Source of the DNA: an uncultured Acidimicrobiaceae bacterium
Lineage (GTDB): Bacteria; Actinomycetota; Acidimicrobiia; Acidimicrobiales; RAAP-2
DNA: 36,020 nt
Direction of reading: 5' to 3'
Assembly (NCBI GenBank): GCA_903894295.1
Contig: CAITPI010000047.1
Span: 1 to 36,020 of the forward strand
Numbering within the stretch: the stretch's first letter is position 1; each line of letters begins with the position of its first letter. Below are positions 22,903-30,609 of the stretch, one piece after another. The notes beneath the pieces are model-generated. The model had not been told where the DNA came from, did not search any database, and saw nothing but the letters and a program-made list of their open reading frames with translations. A program made the position numbers and the translations under genes.

Positions 22903-23747
22903 TGGCCCCGACCCAGAAGCATCGGTGGTTGACGCGTCCCGACAGCCGGGACCAACGTCGCCTTCGGTCACTTCGCCAGTTCAGCCTGGACCGGGCGCGC
23001 CTCCTCTTCGAGGCGGACTATCCCGGCGTACGCTTCGGTCCGGTGGTGGCCGTCATTGCCGCCTACAACGAAGAAGAGAACATCGGGGATGTTCTCAAAG
23101 CCATGCCAACCCTGGTGGGTGACCTCGAAGTCTCCACCCTCGTGGTGGTTGACGGCAGCAGCGACCACACCGCCCAGGTGGCCCGGGACCGTGGCGTGTA
23201 TGTCTGCGAGATGCCGGTCAACCTCGGCCAGGGCGCCGCCCTGCGACTCGGCTACCAACTGGCCCTCTCCCACGGAGCCCGTTTCGTCGTCACGCTCGAC
23301 GCCGATGGCCAGAACGATCCGGCCGAGATGGAGACCATGCTGGCTCCGGTGCTCGCCGACGAGGTCGACATGGTCATCGCCTCCCGGCGCCTCGGGGTCG
23401 ACCAGACCACCGACTGGTTCCGCCGGGCCGGTGTGAACTTCTATGCCTGGTGCATCAACACCATCGTCTCCCAGCATCTGACCGACTCGTCGAACGGCTA
23501 CCGGGTGTTCAAGGCCGAACTGCTGGCCGATGTCGAACCCCATCTCATCCAGGAGCAGTACCAGACGGCCGAAGTGGTGATCACGACGGCCAGTCGGGGA
23601 TGGCGGATCGGCGAACAGCCGACCGTCTGGCATCCCCGGGCGTCGGGCATCTCGAAGAAGGGGGGCAACCTCATCTTCGGCTTCTCCTACGCCAAGGTGA
23701 TCGCCACCACGTGGTGGCGGGTCACGCTGGGCAACCACCGCCGCTAG
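22902..23747 (+). CDS. Family 2 glycosyltransferase (dolichyl-phosphate-mannose-synthase-like)
   Basis: The protein has 281 residues from ATG 22902. The GT-A fold motifs are VVAVIAAYNEEENI (donor binding), VVDGSSDHTA, GQGAALRLGY, VTLDADGQNDP (DxD-type metal motif) and SNGYRVFKAEL (acceptor region). No transmembrane helices are predicted; basic residues near both ends suggest peripheral membrane contact. It most resembles polyprenyl-phosphate mannosyl- or glucosyltransferases, which make the lipid-linked sugar donors used by GT-C enzymes such as those at 31598 and 32842. It is translationally coupled to the HD-domain gene (TGATG). Confidence 0.92.
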   Translation: MAPTQKHRWLTRPDSRDQRRLRSLRQFSLDRARLLFEADYPGVRFGPVVAVIAAYNEEENIGDVLKAMPTLVGDLEVSTLVVVDGSSDHTAQVARDRGVYVCEMPVNLGQGAALRLGYQLALSHGARFVVTLDADGQNDPAEMETMLAPVLADEVDMVIASRRLGVDQTTDWFRRAGVNFYAWCINTIVSQHLTDSSNGYRVFKAELLADVEPHLIQEQYQTAEVVITTASRGWRIGEQPTVWHPRASGISKKGGNLIFGFSYAKVIATTWWRVTLGNHRR

Positions 23748-23792
23748 CCCCATCAGCCGCCGATCCCGGCCCGGGGTGAGCCCGATCCATCG

Positions 23793-23834
23793 GTACCGGT
23801 GGATTAGTGCCGGTGGATCAGTACCGGTGGGTCA
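23793..23834. repeat. Three tandem 14-bp repeats across the end of the acyltransferase gene
   Basis: GTACCGGTGGATTA, GTGCCGGTGGATCA and GTACCGGTGGGTCA follow each other without gaps. The third copy encodes the last codons of the minus-strand acyltransferase (THRY), and its stop codon lies at the end of the second copy. The remainder lies in the 70-bp space between this gene and the convergent GT2 gene. Confidence 0.9.
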
Positions 23835-24516
23835 CCGCCACCGCCTCGTCGTAGAGGTCCTGAAGGCTGACGGTCAACGTCTCGGTCATCTGGTGGATCT
23901 GGCTGCGGGGAACCCGGCCGGACGAGGTCCGTTCCACCGGAGGAAGGGCGGGTCCGACCGTGAGATGGATTTTGCGGGGCCGCGGCAGTTTGGAACCTTT
24001 GGGCATGACCGAGGCGGAACCCCCGATACCCACCGGAATGACGGTGGCACCGGTTCGGGCGGCCAGGAACGCCACTCCTTCGTGAAGATCGCTGACCACA
24101 GGTCCGCGGCGCCGTTCGCCTTCCGGGAAGAGAATCAGGACCTCGCCCGCCTCGAGGACCGCCTGGGCCCGCCGGAGGGCCTCGCGGTCGGCCGACTCCC
24201 GGTGGACGGGGAAGGCTCCCACGACCGGAAGGATCCGGGCCAGAGCCCCACTGTTCCAGAGCGAGTCCTTGGCCATGTAGTGCAACTTGCGCCGTGTCAC
24301 CTCCGAGGCCACGAGGAAGTCGATGAGCGACCGGTGGACCGGGGCGATGATGACGGCTCCGGATTCGGGAACGTAGGGCCGACCCTCGGTGGTTACCCGG
24401 AACATCACCCGGTTGACCAGACGGACGAGGACCCGCAGAAAACGGTAGAAGACGGTCTGGCGGGTGTCGACCACCACGGGTGTCTCGATGTGGTCGGTGG
24501 ACTCTTCTACAGCCAT
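23818..24516 (-). CDS. plsC: 1-acyl-sn-glycerol-3-phosphate acyltransferase (PlsC-like)
   Basis: The protein has 232 residues from ATG 24516. The LPLAT motifs are present: motif I HRSLID (HxxxxD, catalytic), motif II region GAFPVHRE, motif III FPEGERRRG and motif IV VIPVGIGG. It acylates lysophosphatidic acid to phosphatidic acid at the inner face of the membrane; a hydrophobic N-terminal segment (FLRVLVRLVNRVMF) can anchor it. It overlaps the end of cmk by 10 bp, an arrangement (cmk-plsC) seen in many bacteria. The C-terminus ends inside a 14-bp tandem repeat. Confidence 0.93.
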   Translation of the reverse strand: MAVEESTDHIETPVVVDTRQTVFYRFLRVLVRLVNRVMFRVTTEGRPYVPESGAVIIAPVHRSLIDFLVASEVTRRKLHYMAKDSLWNSGALARILPVVGAFPVHRESADREALRRAQAVLEAGEVLILFPEGERRRGPVVSDLHEGVAFLAARTGATVIPVGIGGSASVMPKGSKLPRPRKIHLTVGPALPPVERTSSGRVPRSQIHQMTETLTVSLQDLYDEAVAVTHRY

Positions 24517-25145
24517 GTCACGATCTCCTCTACCAACTCGTCGACACTCCGGTCGGTGGTGTCGACAACTCTTGCTCCCTCGGCGACCGCCAGGGGGGAC
24601 ACCGTCCGACTCGAGTCGAGGCGGTCGCGGCGGGCCACGCTGGACGCCCCTTCGTCGGAACGGCGACGGGCCCGTTCCTCCTCGGATGCCGTCAGATAGA
24701 TCTTGAGGTCGGCATCGGGCAGCACGACCGAACAGATGTCCCGGCCTTCCACCACTCCTCCGCCGTGTCGGACCACCCACTCCCGCTGCCTCTCCACCAG
24801 GACCTGACGGACTCCGGGATTGGCGGCCACGAGGGACACCGCGTGGTTGACCGGATCCTGGCGGATGGCCTCGGTGACGTCCGTCCCGTCCACCGTGACC
24901 AGGTCTCCCATCGAAATGTCGATCCGTCGGGCCACGTCGGCCACGGCGTCGACATCGGAGGGATCGACGCCTTGGTCCAGCACCGCCCAGGCCACCGACC
25001 GGTACATCGCGCCGGTGTCGAGGCGCCCGATCCCGAGTTTTTGGCCGAGCGCCCGGGACAGGGTGGACTTTCCCGATCCGGCCGGACCGTCGATGGCGAT
25101 GGTGGGCTTGTCCTGACCACCCGAACCTGCACTCTGCTCCGTCAC
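24507..25145 (-). CDS. cmk: Cytidylate kinase
   Basis: The protein has 212 residues from GTG 25145, which overlaps the aroA stop by 4 bp (GTGA) and has GGAGG upstream. A longer start upstream would lie inside aroA. It phosphorylates CMP and dCMP with ATP. Motifs are the P-loop DGPAGSGKST, LDTGAMYRSVAWAVL (nucleotide-binding), VVEGRDICSVVLPDADLKIYLTA and RARRR in the lid. The usual GRDIGTV reads GRDICSV here. It sits between aroA and plsC, as often in actinobacteria. Confidence 0.95.
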   Translation of the reverse strand: MTEQSAGSGGQDKPTIAIDGPAGSGKSTLSRALGQKLGIGRLDTGAMYRSVAWAVLDQGVDPSDVDAVADVARRIDISMGDLVTVDGTDVTEAIRQDPVNHAVSLVAANPGVRQVLVERQREWVVRHGGGVVEGRDICSVVLPDADLKIYLTASEEERARRRSDEGASSVARRDRLDSSRTVSPLAVAEGARVVDTTDRSVDELVEEIVTWL

Positions 25146-26443
25146 GGTCCATCTCCTCCCCACAGGGCGGCCGCATCGTCGAGGAATCCCGGATAGCTCG
25201 TGGCCACACACTCCCAACCGGAGATCCGGGTGGATCCGCTTCCCGTCGCCAGGCCGGCCACGGCGGCGGCCATGGCCATTCGGTGGTCACCTCCGGCGTC
25301 GAAGGTGGCCGGGCAAAGGAGGCCCCCCCGGCCGGTGATCACGAGGTCGTCGCCGTCAACGATGGCCTCGGCGCCGAAGGCTTCAACCAACCGGGCCGTG
25401 CCGACCAGGCGGTCGGACTCTTTCACCCGGAGTTCTCCGACATCACGGAACCGGGTGATGCCGTGGGCGACGGCGGCGGCCACGGCCAGAATGGGCACCT
25501 CGTCGAGCGAAGGGATCTCGGCCGCCTCGATGTCCGTGGCAGTCAATCCGCACGAGTGGGCGGCGACCTGTCCGGTCAGGGCGGAACGGTCCCATGCGAG
25601 TTTGGCGCCCATGCGCTCCAAGACCGAGAGGAAGCCGGACCGCTCGGGTCCGAGGTAGAGGTGGTCGATGACCAACCGGCTGTCGGGAACGATGGTGGCA
25701 CCGACGATCCAGAAGGCGGCCTGGGACGGATCTCCGGGCACGCTCCACTGGCGGGCCTCAAGTTCCGACGGCTGAAGCGTGATGGTCCGGCCTCCGTTGG
25801 CCTCCCTGACACTGATGTCGGCACCGGCCTCGGCCAGCATGTCTTCGGTGTGGCTGCGGGTCGACACTTCCTCCCGGAGGGTGGTCTCGCCCCGGGCGCC
25901 AAGGCCGGCCAACAGCACGGCCGACTTCACCTGGGCACTGGCCATGGGTGGTTGGTAGTCGATGCCGACGAGGTCGCCTCCGGTGATGTCAAGGGGTGGC
26001 CGGTCCTCCTCCCCCGCGCCCCGAACCTTGGCTCCCATCAGTCTGAGGGGGCGGGCAATCCGGTCCATCGGGCGCGAGCTGAGCGAAGGATCGCCGGTGA
26101 AGACGGTCTCGCCGGCGAGACCGGCGGCCAGGCCCGCGAGCAATCGCATGCCGGTTCCCGAGTTGCCACAGTCGATCGGCCGGTCCCGACCCGGAGCCTC
26201 GAGGCGGTCCCGGCCACCATCCACCAGAACCAGATCACCGTGGCGGGTCACGGTTGCGCCGAGGGCTTCGATGGCCAGTTGGGTGTGATGGACGTCTTCG
26301 CCCCCGGACAGTCCGGAGATCGTGGATCGCCCCGGCGCAAGGGCCGAAAGCAGCAGCGCCCGGTGGGAGATGGACTTGTCGCCGGGCACCTCGACGACGC
26401 CGTGCAGCCCCCGGCCGCCGGAGAAGGTGGCGGTTTCGGTCAT
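25142..26443 (-). CDS. aroA: 3-phosphoshikimate 1-carboxyvinyltransferase (EPSP synthase)
   Basis: The protein has 433 residues from ATG 26443, which overlaps the tyrA stop by 4 bp (ATGA). EPSP synthase joins phosphoenolpyruvate to shikimate 3-phosphate in chorismate synthesis. Motifs are VPGDKSISHRALLLSALAPG (phosphate-binding Lys/Arg), DCGNSGTGMRLLAGLAAG, DPSLSSRPMDRI and, at the C-terminus, RVKESDRL (here LRVKESDRLVG), then GGDHRMAMAAAVA. A glyphosate-type site cannot be classed reliably by eye. It is preceded by tyrA and followed by cmk in an overlapping run. Confidence 0.97.
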   Translation of the reverse strand: MTETATFSGGRGLHGVVEVPGDKSISHRALLLSALAPGRSTISGLSGGEDVHHTQLAIEALGATVTRHGDLVLVDGGRDRLEAPGRDRPIDCGNSGTGMRLLAGLAAGLAGETVFTGDPSLSSRPMDRIARPLRLMGAKVRGAGEEDRPPLDITGGDLVGIDYQPPMASAQVKSAVLLAGLGARGETTLREEVSTRSHTEDMLAEAGADISVREANGGRTITLQPSELEARQWSVPGDPSQAAFWIVGATIVPDSRLVIDHLYLGPERSGFLSVLERMGAKLAWDRSALTGQVAAHSCGLTATDIEAAEIPSLDEVPILAVAAAVAHGITRFRDVGELRVKESDRLVGTARLVEAFGAEAIVDGDDLVITGRGGLLCPATFDAGGDHRMAMAAAVAGLATGSGSTRISGWECVATSYPGFLDDAAALWGGDGP

Positions 26444-27579
26444 GACCACGGTCCCAGTGGAAGCACGCTGGCCCGAAGCCCGTCGGCCGTCAGCGTGTCG
26501 ACGAGCCGGTCGGCCGAGTCCCGGTCCACGGTGAGGACGAGAACACCCCGGTCGCCCTCGACCGAGTGGGCGATCTCGAGGTCCTCAATGTTGATCCCGA
26601 GTTGGCTGACCCGGACCAGGATGTTGGTGACGACACCCACCTGATCGGTGACCGGTACCCGTACCTCGGCCAGGGCTTCGGGTCTCGTGGCCCGTTCGTT
26701 CAGCGCCCGGCGGGCCACCGCGGCCCGTTCCAGCACCGACAGCAGGCCCACCTGGTCACCCGAGGCGATCTTGGACCGCATGGCACCGAGGGCGTCGATG
26801 AGGGTGTCGAGAGTGGCCAGGATGGCGGCCTGGTTGTCGAGGCAGATGTCGGGCCAGATGGTGGGTCGACCGGCCGCAATTCTTGTCATGTCGCGGAACC
26901 CGCCGGCGGCCAACTGCAACAGGGCGGCGTGCTCTTCTTCCAGGTCGGCGGCCATGCCCATCAGGGCGGCGGCCGTGAGGTGGGGCACATGGGAGACGGC
27001 GGCCACCATCGCATCGTGTCGGGCCGGAGCGAGGTCCACCACCTGGGCGCCGATCTGGCCCAGCAGGGCACGGAGCCAGGCGTAGGCGGCGGGATCCGTG
27101 CTGCTGGTCGGACACAGTACCCAGGTCGCCCCGACGAACAGGTCGGCCCGGGCCCCGTCGACTCCAACCTGTTCGGAACCGGCCATGGGATGGCCACCGA
27201 TGACCCGGGGGTCGTCGAACCGGGCCACCAGGGTCTCCTTGACGCTGCCGACGTCGGTGATCACGCAGCGGGGAGAAAGGTCGGATCCCTCCAGCAGGTC
27301 CCGGATCACCGTGGGCGTGGTGCCGACCGGAGTGGCCACGACGACAAGGGAACTCCCGGGATGGAGGCCGACCTCGTCGATCACCCCAAGTTCCTGCGCC
27401 CGGGCTTCCACCCCGCGGTCGGCATCGACTCCGTGGATACGCCAGCCCAGGCCTTTGAGCGCCAGACCCACCGAACCGCCGATGAGGCCGGTTCCGATGA
27501 TGGTGGCGACAGGCGTCCCCGGCTCCTCTCCCTCCGGCTGCTCTCCCCCCGGCTGTTCGTCAGCTGGCGAGGTCGTCAC
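26440..27579 (-). CDS. tyrA: Prephenate dehydrogenase with C-terminal ACT domain
   Basis: The protein has 379 residues from GTG 27579. After a low-complexity acidic start (residues 1-22) comes the NAD-binding fold IIGTGLIGGSVGLALKG, then GGHPMAGSEQVGVDGA (substrate-binding His region) and HVPHLTAAALMG. The ACT domain occupies residues ~300-375 (VPVTDQVGVVTNILVRVSQLGINIEDLEI), a typical site of feedback control by tyrosine. It oxidises prephenate to 4-hydroxyphenylpyruvate. It overlaps aroH by 20 bp upstream and aroA by 4 bp downstream. Confidence 0.96.
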   Translation of the reverse strand: MTTSPADEQPGGEQPEGEEPGTPVATIIGTGLIGGSVGLALKGLGWRIHGVDADRGVEARAQELGVIDEVGLHPGSSLVVVATPVGTTPTVIRDLLEGSDLSPRCVITDVGSVKETLVARFDDPRVIGGHPMAGSEQVGVDGARADLFVGATWVLCPTSSTDPAAYAWLRALLGQIGAQVVDLAPARHDAMVAAVSHVPHLTAAALMGMAADLEEEHAALLQLAAGGFRDMTRIAAGRPTIWPDICLDNQAAILATLDTLIDALGAMRSKIASGDQVGLLSVLERAAVARRALNERATRPEALAEVRVPVTDQVGVVTNILVRVSQLGINIEDLEIAHSVEGDRGVLVLTVDRDSADRLVDTLTADGLRASVLPLGPWS

Positions 27580-27928
27580 GAAGTCCCTGGGCGCCGTGGA
27601 GATACACGTGGTGGATGCCGGTCCGCTCCATCGAGGTCTCCACGTGCAACATGACCCGCAGACACCGTGGGGTCGAGCCTTCTATGGCCAGCTCCCGGGC
27701 GCAGATCAGGGGAACCGCTCCAAGCCCCATGGTGCGGGCCGCCGTGGCGGGGAACATCGAGGTGAGGTCCTCGGTCGCCGTGAAGAGGATCGAAATGATG
27801 TCGTCTTCTGCCAGGCTGTTGCGCTCGATGATCGTCTCGAGGAGCTCCACTACCCGTTCGGTTATGGCCGGGGTGCTGTCGGTGTCCACGGTCGTGGCAC
27901 CGCGGATGGCTCGAACGGAAGTACTCAT
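27560..27928 (-). CDS. aroH: Chorismate mutase, AroH type
   Basis: The protein has 122 residues from ATG 27928. It belongs to the trimeric AroH class of Bacillus. Active-site residues by family position are Arg9 in VRAIRGATTV, the Glu and Arg in CARELAIEG and CLRVMLHV, and the Tyr in HHVYLHGA. It converts chorismate to prephenate for the TyrA enzyme encoded next. The start is 7 nt after a -10 box (TAAGAT), so the aromatic genes have their own promoter inside the larger minus-strand run. An upstream in-frame ATG (27946) precedes that box and is rejected. Confidence 0.95.
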   Translation of the reverse strand: MSTSVRAIRGATTVDTDSTPAITERVVELLETIIERNSLAEDDIISILFTATEDLTSMFPATAARTMGLGAVPLICARELAIEGSTPRCLRVMLHVETSMERTGIHHVYLHGAQGLRDDLAS

Positions 27929-27935
27929 CCCGGCG

Positions 27936-27941
27936 ATCTTA
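27936..27941 (-). promoter_or_regulatory. -10 box of aroH, internal promoter of the aromatic genes
   Basis: TAAGAT on the minus strand lies 7 nt before ATG 27928 and within 30 bp of the rluB stop codon. Confidence 0.5.
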
Positions 27942-27961
27942 TCCATGGGCCGCCCCGGCGG

Positions 27962-28747
27962 CTAAAGGTCCCCTGCCCGGGGTGCTCCCGGATCCTCGAT
28001 GCCTTCGTTGGGCAGTGCCGCGGCCACCAGGCTCCGGACTTCGTCAAGACTGAGTGGCCGGTAGGTGCCCGGGGTGAGGGACGGATCGGACAAGGGGCCG
28101 ATCCGGGTGCGCACCAGCCGGATCACCGGGTGGCCGACGGCATCACACATCCGGCGGATCTGACGGTTGCGACCTTCATGGATCACCATGCGCAGGAGGG
28201 AGGGCGCCACCGCGGAGACCCGGGCCGGAGCGGTCATGCCGTCTTCCAACTCGATCCCGTCCCGCAGACGCCGCAACGCACCCGCGCCGGGCTCTCCTTC
28301 GACGTGGACCAGGTACTCCTTTGGAACGCCGAACGACGGATGGGTCAACCGGTGGGTCAATTCGCCGTCGTTGGTCACGAGGATCAGGCCCTCGGAGTCC
28401 ATGTCGAGACGCCCCACCGGGTAGACACGGGGGCTGTCGGGCACAAGCTGGACGACCGTCGGGCGGTCATGGGTATCTTCGGCCGTGGAGACCACACCGG
28501 CCGGCTTGTTCACCAGGTAGTGGACCAGACCGGGAATCACCGGGAGGGGCAGTCCGTCGAGTTCGACCCGGTCGACCTCGACCCGGACCCGACGCCCGAG
28601 GACAGGCAACTCGCCATTGACCGTGACCCGGCCGTCGCTGATCAGGTCCTCACAGACCCGCCTCGAGCCGACGCCCACCCGGGCCAGTACCTTCTGCAAC
28701 CGCTCGCCTTCTTCGGCTTCACCGTCGCCGCCAAGTGCCTCAGGCAT
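27962..28747 (-). CDS. rluB: Pseudouridine synthase of the RsuA/RluB family
   Basis: The protein has 261 residues from ATG 28747, which overlaps the scpB stop by 8 bp. It has an N-terminal S4 RNA-binding domain (ERLQKVLARVGVGSRRVCEDLISDGRVTVNG) and the catalytic domain with VYPVGRLDMDSEGLILVTNDGEL, where GRLDMDSEG holds the catalytic Asp. The C-terminal motif is EGRNRQIRRMCDAVGHPVIRLVR. RluB modifies U2605 of 23S rRNA in E. coli; the exact target here is inferred from the scpA-scpB-rluB neighbourhood, which is widely conserved. Confidence 0.94.
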   Translation of the reverse strand: MPEALGGDGEAEEGERLQKVLARVGVGSRRVCEDLISDGRVTVNGELPVLGRRVRVEVDRVELDGLPLPVIPGLVHYLVNKPAGVVSTAEDTHDRPTVVQLVPDSPRVYPVGRLDMDSEGLILVTNDGELTHRLTHPSFGVPKEYLVHVEGEPGAGALRRLRDGIELEDGMTAPARVSAVAPSLLRMVIHEGRNRQIRRMCDAVGHPVIRLVRTRIGPLSDPSLTPGTYRPLSLDEVRSLVAAALPNEGIEDPGAPRAGDL

Positions 28748-29576
28748 CGGCCACCGGGCGCATTCCTTCTTCCATCTCACCCAGCACTTCGGGCCCGGGC
28801 AGGAGGTCTTCGACGGCCGGCAACTGCCCCAGCGAATCAATGCCCAGCCGCTCGAGAAATGTGTCGGTGGTGGCGTAGAGAACGGCTTGTCCGGGACCGG
28901 CCGCCCGGCCGGCCGGGGCGATGTAGCCCCGGTGTTCGAGCAGCCGCACCACGCCGTCGACATTGACGCCCCGCAGCGAGGCGATCTGGGCCCGGGAGAC
29001 CGGCTGCTTGTAGGCAACGATGGCCAACGTCTCGAGGGCGGCGGCCGACAGGCGGGTCGAGACTCCCACATTGGCGAACCGCTCGACGTAAGAGGCAAAG
29101 TCCGGGTGGCTTTGCAGCCGGTAGCCACCAGCCACCCGGGCCATGACGAAACCCCGGCCCTGGTGGCGACACGACGCCGCCAACTGGTCGATCAACACGG
29201 CCACCCGCTCGACGGGAACCTCCAGCAGTTCGGCCAGCAGTCCGGGTGCCACCGGTTCGACGGCCACCATGAGGACTGCTTCGATGGCCCGCAGTTCGGT
29301 GGTGAGGGTGGCGTCGACATGCTCCAGCGCCTCCGGGGTCGGTTCGACGACTTCGGCGACCTCCCCGCCGTCGACCCCGTCATCCACCAAGGTGGCGTCG
29401 GCCTGTGAGGCATCTGCGGCCTCTGGTTCGGCTGGACCGCCCCAGGCGGGATCGGAGAATCCGGTCAGGGAAGAAATCCCCGACGACGGCAACGGAGTGC
29501 GGCTGTCCACGGAGCTGTCCCGGACTGCCGGTGAACCTTCCGTCATGTCTTCGCCCGCGCTGCCGTGTTCATCCAT
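28740..29576 (-). CDS. scpB: Segregation and condensation protein B
   Basis: The protein has 278 residues. The core (residues ~90-265) has two winged-helix domains: ELRAIEAVLMVAVEPVAPGLLAELL, YRLQSHPDFASYVERF, then LSAAALETLAIVAYKQPVSRAQIASLRGVNVDGVVRLLEHRGYI, and a short TTDTFLERLGIDSLGQLP. With ScpA and Smc it forms the condensin that folds and segregates the chromosome. The first ~90 residues are a non-conserved acidic extension, longer than usual for ScpB. It lies 78 bp after scpA and overlaps rluB. Confidence 0.96.
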   Translation of the reverse strand: MDEHGSAGEDMTEGSPAVRDSSVDSRTPLPSSGISSLTGFSDPAWGGPAEPEAADASQADATLVDDGVDGGEVAEVVEPTPEALEHVDATLTTELRAIEAVLMVAVEPVAPGLLAELLEVPVERVAVLIDQLAASCRHQGRGFVMARVAGGYRLQSHPDFASYVERFANVGVSTRLSAAALETLAIVAYKQPVSRAQIASLRGVNVDGVVRLLEHRGYIAPAGRAAGPGQAVLYATTDTFLERLGIDSLGQLPAVEDLLPGPEVLGEMEEGMRPVADA

Positions 29577-29654
29577 GCTTCACCTCACTGTGCCCCGGCG
29601 GACGTGCCGGAGGTCTGTTGATGTTCGATCCCGTTGCTCGCACCGTTGTGGCGT

Positions 29655-30431
29655 TCATCCGTCGTACTCGTCATACTGCTCGACGGCGCCGGCCGGAGCG
29701 GCCCCGTCGACCCAGGCGATCTCGAGTTCACCGAAGGTCCGACCCTGGTCGATGTCGACCTGGCCCTGTTTGAACAGTTCCAGTACGGCAAGGAACCTTA
29801 CGATGATCTCGATCCGGCTTCCGAGGTGTTGGGTCAGCTCCCGGAAGGTGACCGGACCCCGTTGGCTGAGGCGCCGGCGAAGGTCGTTGACGGCGTCGGC
29901 CACCGTCACGCTGTCCACCGTGACGTGGAAGAGGTTGACCACCGGGGCCGGACGCTCGGCCGTGGCCCGCACGAAGGCGGCCGCCAGGTCGTCCGGGGTG
30001 ACGCCCTCCAGGAGGTCGGGTCCGGCAAAGGTGATCCCGGGGTCGAATCCGGCGGCACGGGGCACGCTGCGGGACGCCTGTTCCATCAGCAGGGCAAAGG
30101 CGTCTGCGGCCGACGAGTAGGCCTGGCACTCGAGCAACCGGGCCAGCAGGAGGTCCCGCTCTTCCCATCCGATGAGTTCCTCGTCGGGATCGACGTCGTC
30201 GGGTCCGGGCAGCAGCCGGCGGGACTTCAGCTCCACCAACACCGATGCGATGACCAGAAATTCGGAAAGCACGCCCAGATCGCGGGTCTCCCAGGTGGCC
30301 ACCTCGGCCAGAAAATCGTCCACCAGGACGCCGAGGGGAATCTCGTAGAGGTCTACCTGATGACTGTTCACCAACTGCAACAGGACCTCGATCGGCCCCT
30401 GGTAGACCGGGGTGGTGACGTTGGCGCTCAC
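29655..30431 (-). CDS. scpA: Segregation and condensation protein A
   Basis: The protein has 258 residues from GTG 30431. ScpA is the kleisin that bridges the Smc heads. The N-terminal helical domain (VYQGPIEVLLQLVNSHQVDLYEIPLGVLVDDFL; LSEFLVIASVLVELKSRRLLPG) binds the Smc neck. The C-terminal winged helix (FRELTQHLGSRIEIIVRFLAVLELFKQGQVDIDQ) binds the head. The usual residue L-F-x-G-P near the start reads VYQGPIEVLL here. It is first in the minus-strand run and lies 178 bp from the divergent trpS. A -10 box (TAGGGT) sits 8 nt before the GTG. Confidence 0.96.
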   Translation of the reverse strand: MSANVTTPVYQGPIEVLLQLVNSHQVDLYEIPLGVLVDDFLAEVATWETRDLGVLSEFLVIASVLVELKSRRLLPGPDDVDPDEELIGWEERDLLLARLLECQAYSSAADAFALLMEQASRSVPRAAGFDPGITFAGPDLLEGVTPDDLAAAFVRATAERPAPVVNLFHVTVDSVTVADAVNDLRRRLSQRGPVTFRELTQHLGSRIEIIVRFLAVLELFKQGQVDIDQGRTFGELEIAWVDGAAPAGAVEQYDEYDG

Positions 30432-30439
30432 GGTCTAGG

Positions 30440-30445
30440 ACCCTA
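30440..30445 (-). promoter_or_regulatory. -10 box of scpA (leaderless start)
   Basis: TAGGGT on the minus strand lies 8 nt before GTG 30431. Confidence 0.45.
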
Positions 30446-30595
30446 GTGGGTCGCCTTGGACGGTGGGTTCATGGCGGGTGCGGGACAGAGACATCCGACG
30501 CCACCTTCGACCCGGGTGGTCGTCCCGATGGTCTGCTTCCCCCAACGGCAGCCACCGGGGTCGCCAGGCGTCCCTGTGGCGGTCTTTCCACCGCC

Positions 30596-30601
30596 TACGA
30601 T
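30596..30601 (+). promoter_or_regulatory. -10 box of trpS (leaderless start)
   Basis: TACGAT lies 8 nt before ATG 30610. The short or absent leader argues against a T-box or attenuator for this synthetase gene. Confidence 0.45.
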
Positions 30602-30609
30602 AGCCAGCC

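Noticed and set aside
30432-30609. Possible T-box or attenuator upstream of trpS
   Set aside because: No T-box sequence or specifier loop is visible, and the -10 box 8 nt before the ATG leaves no leader.
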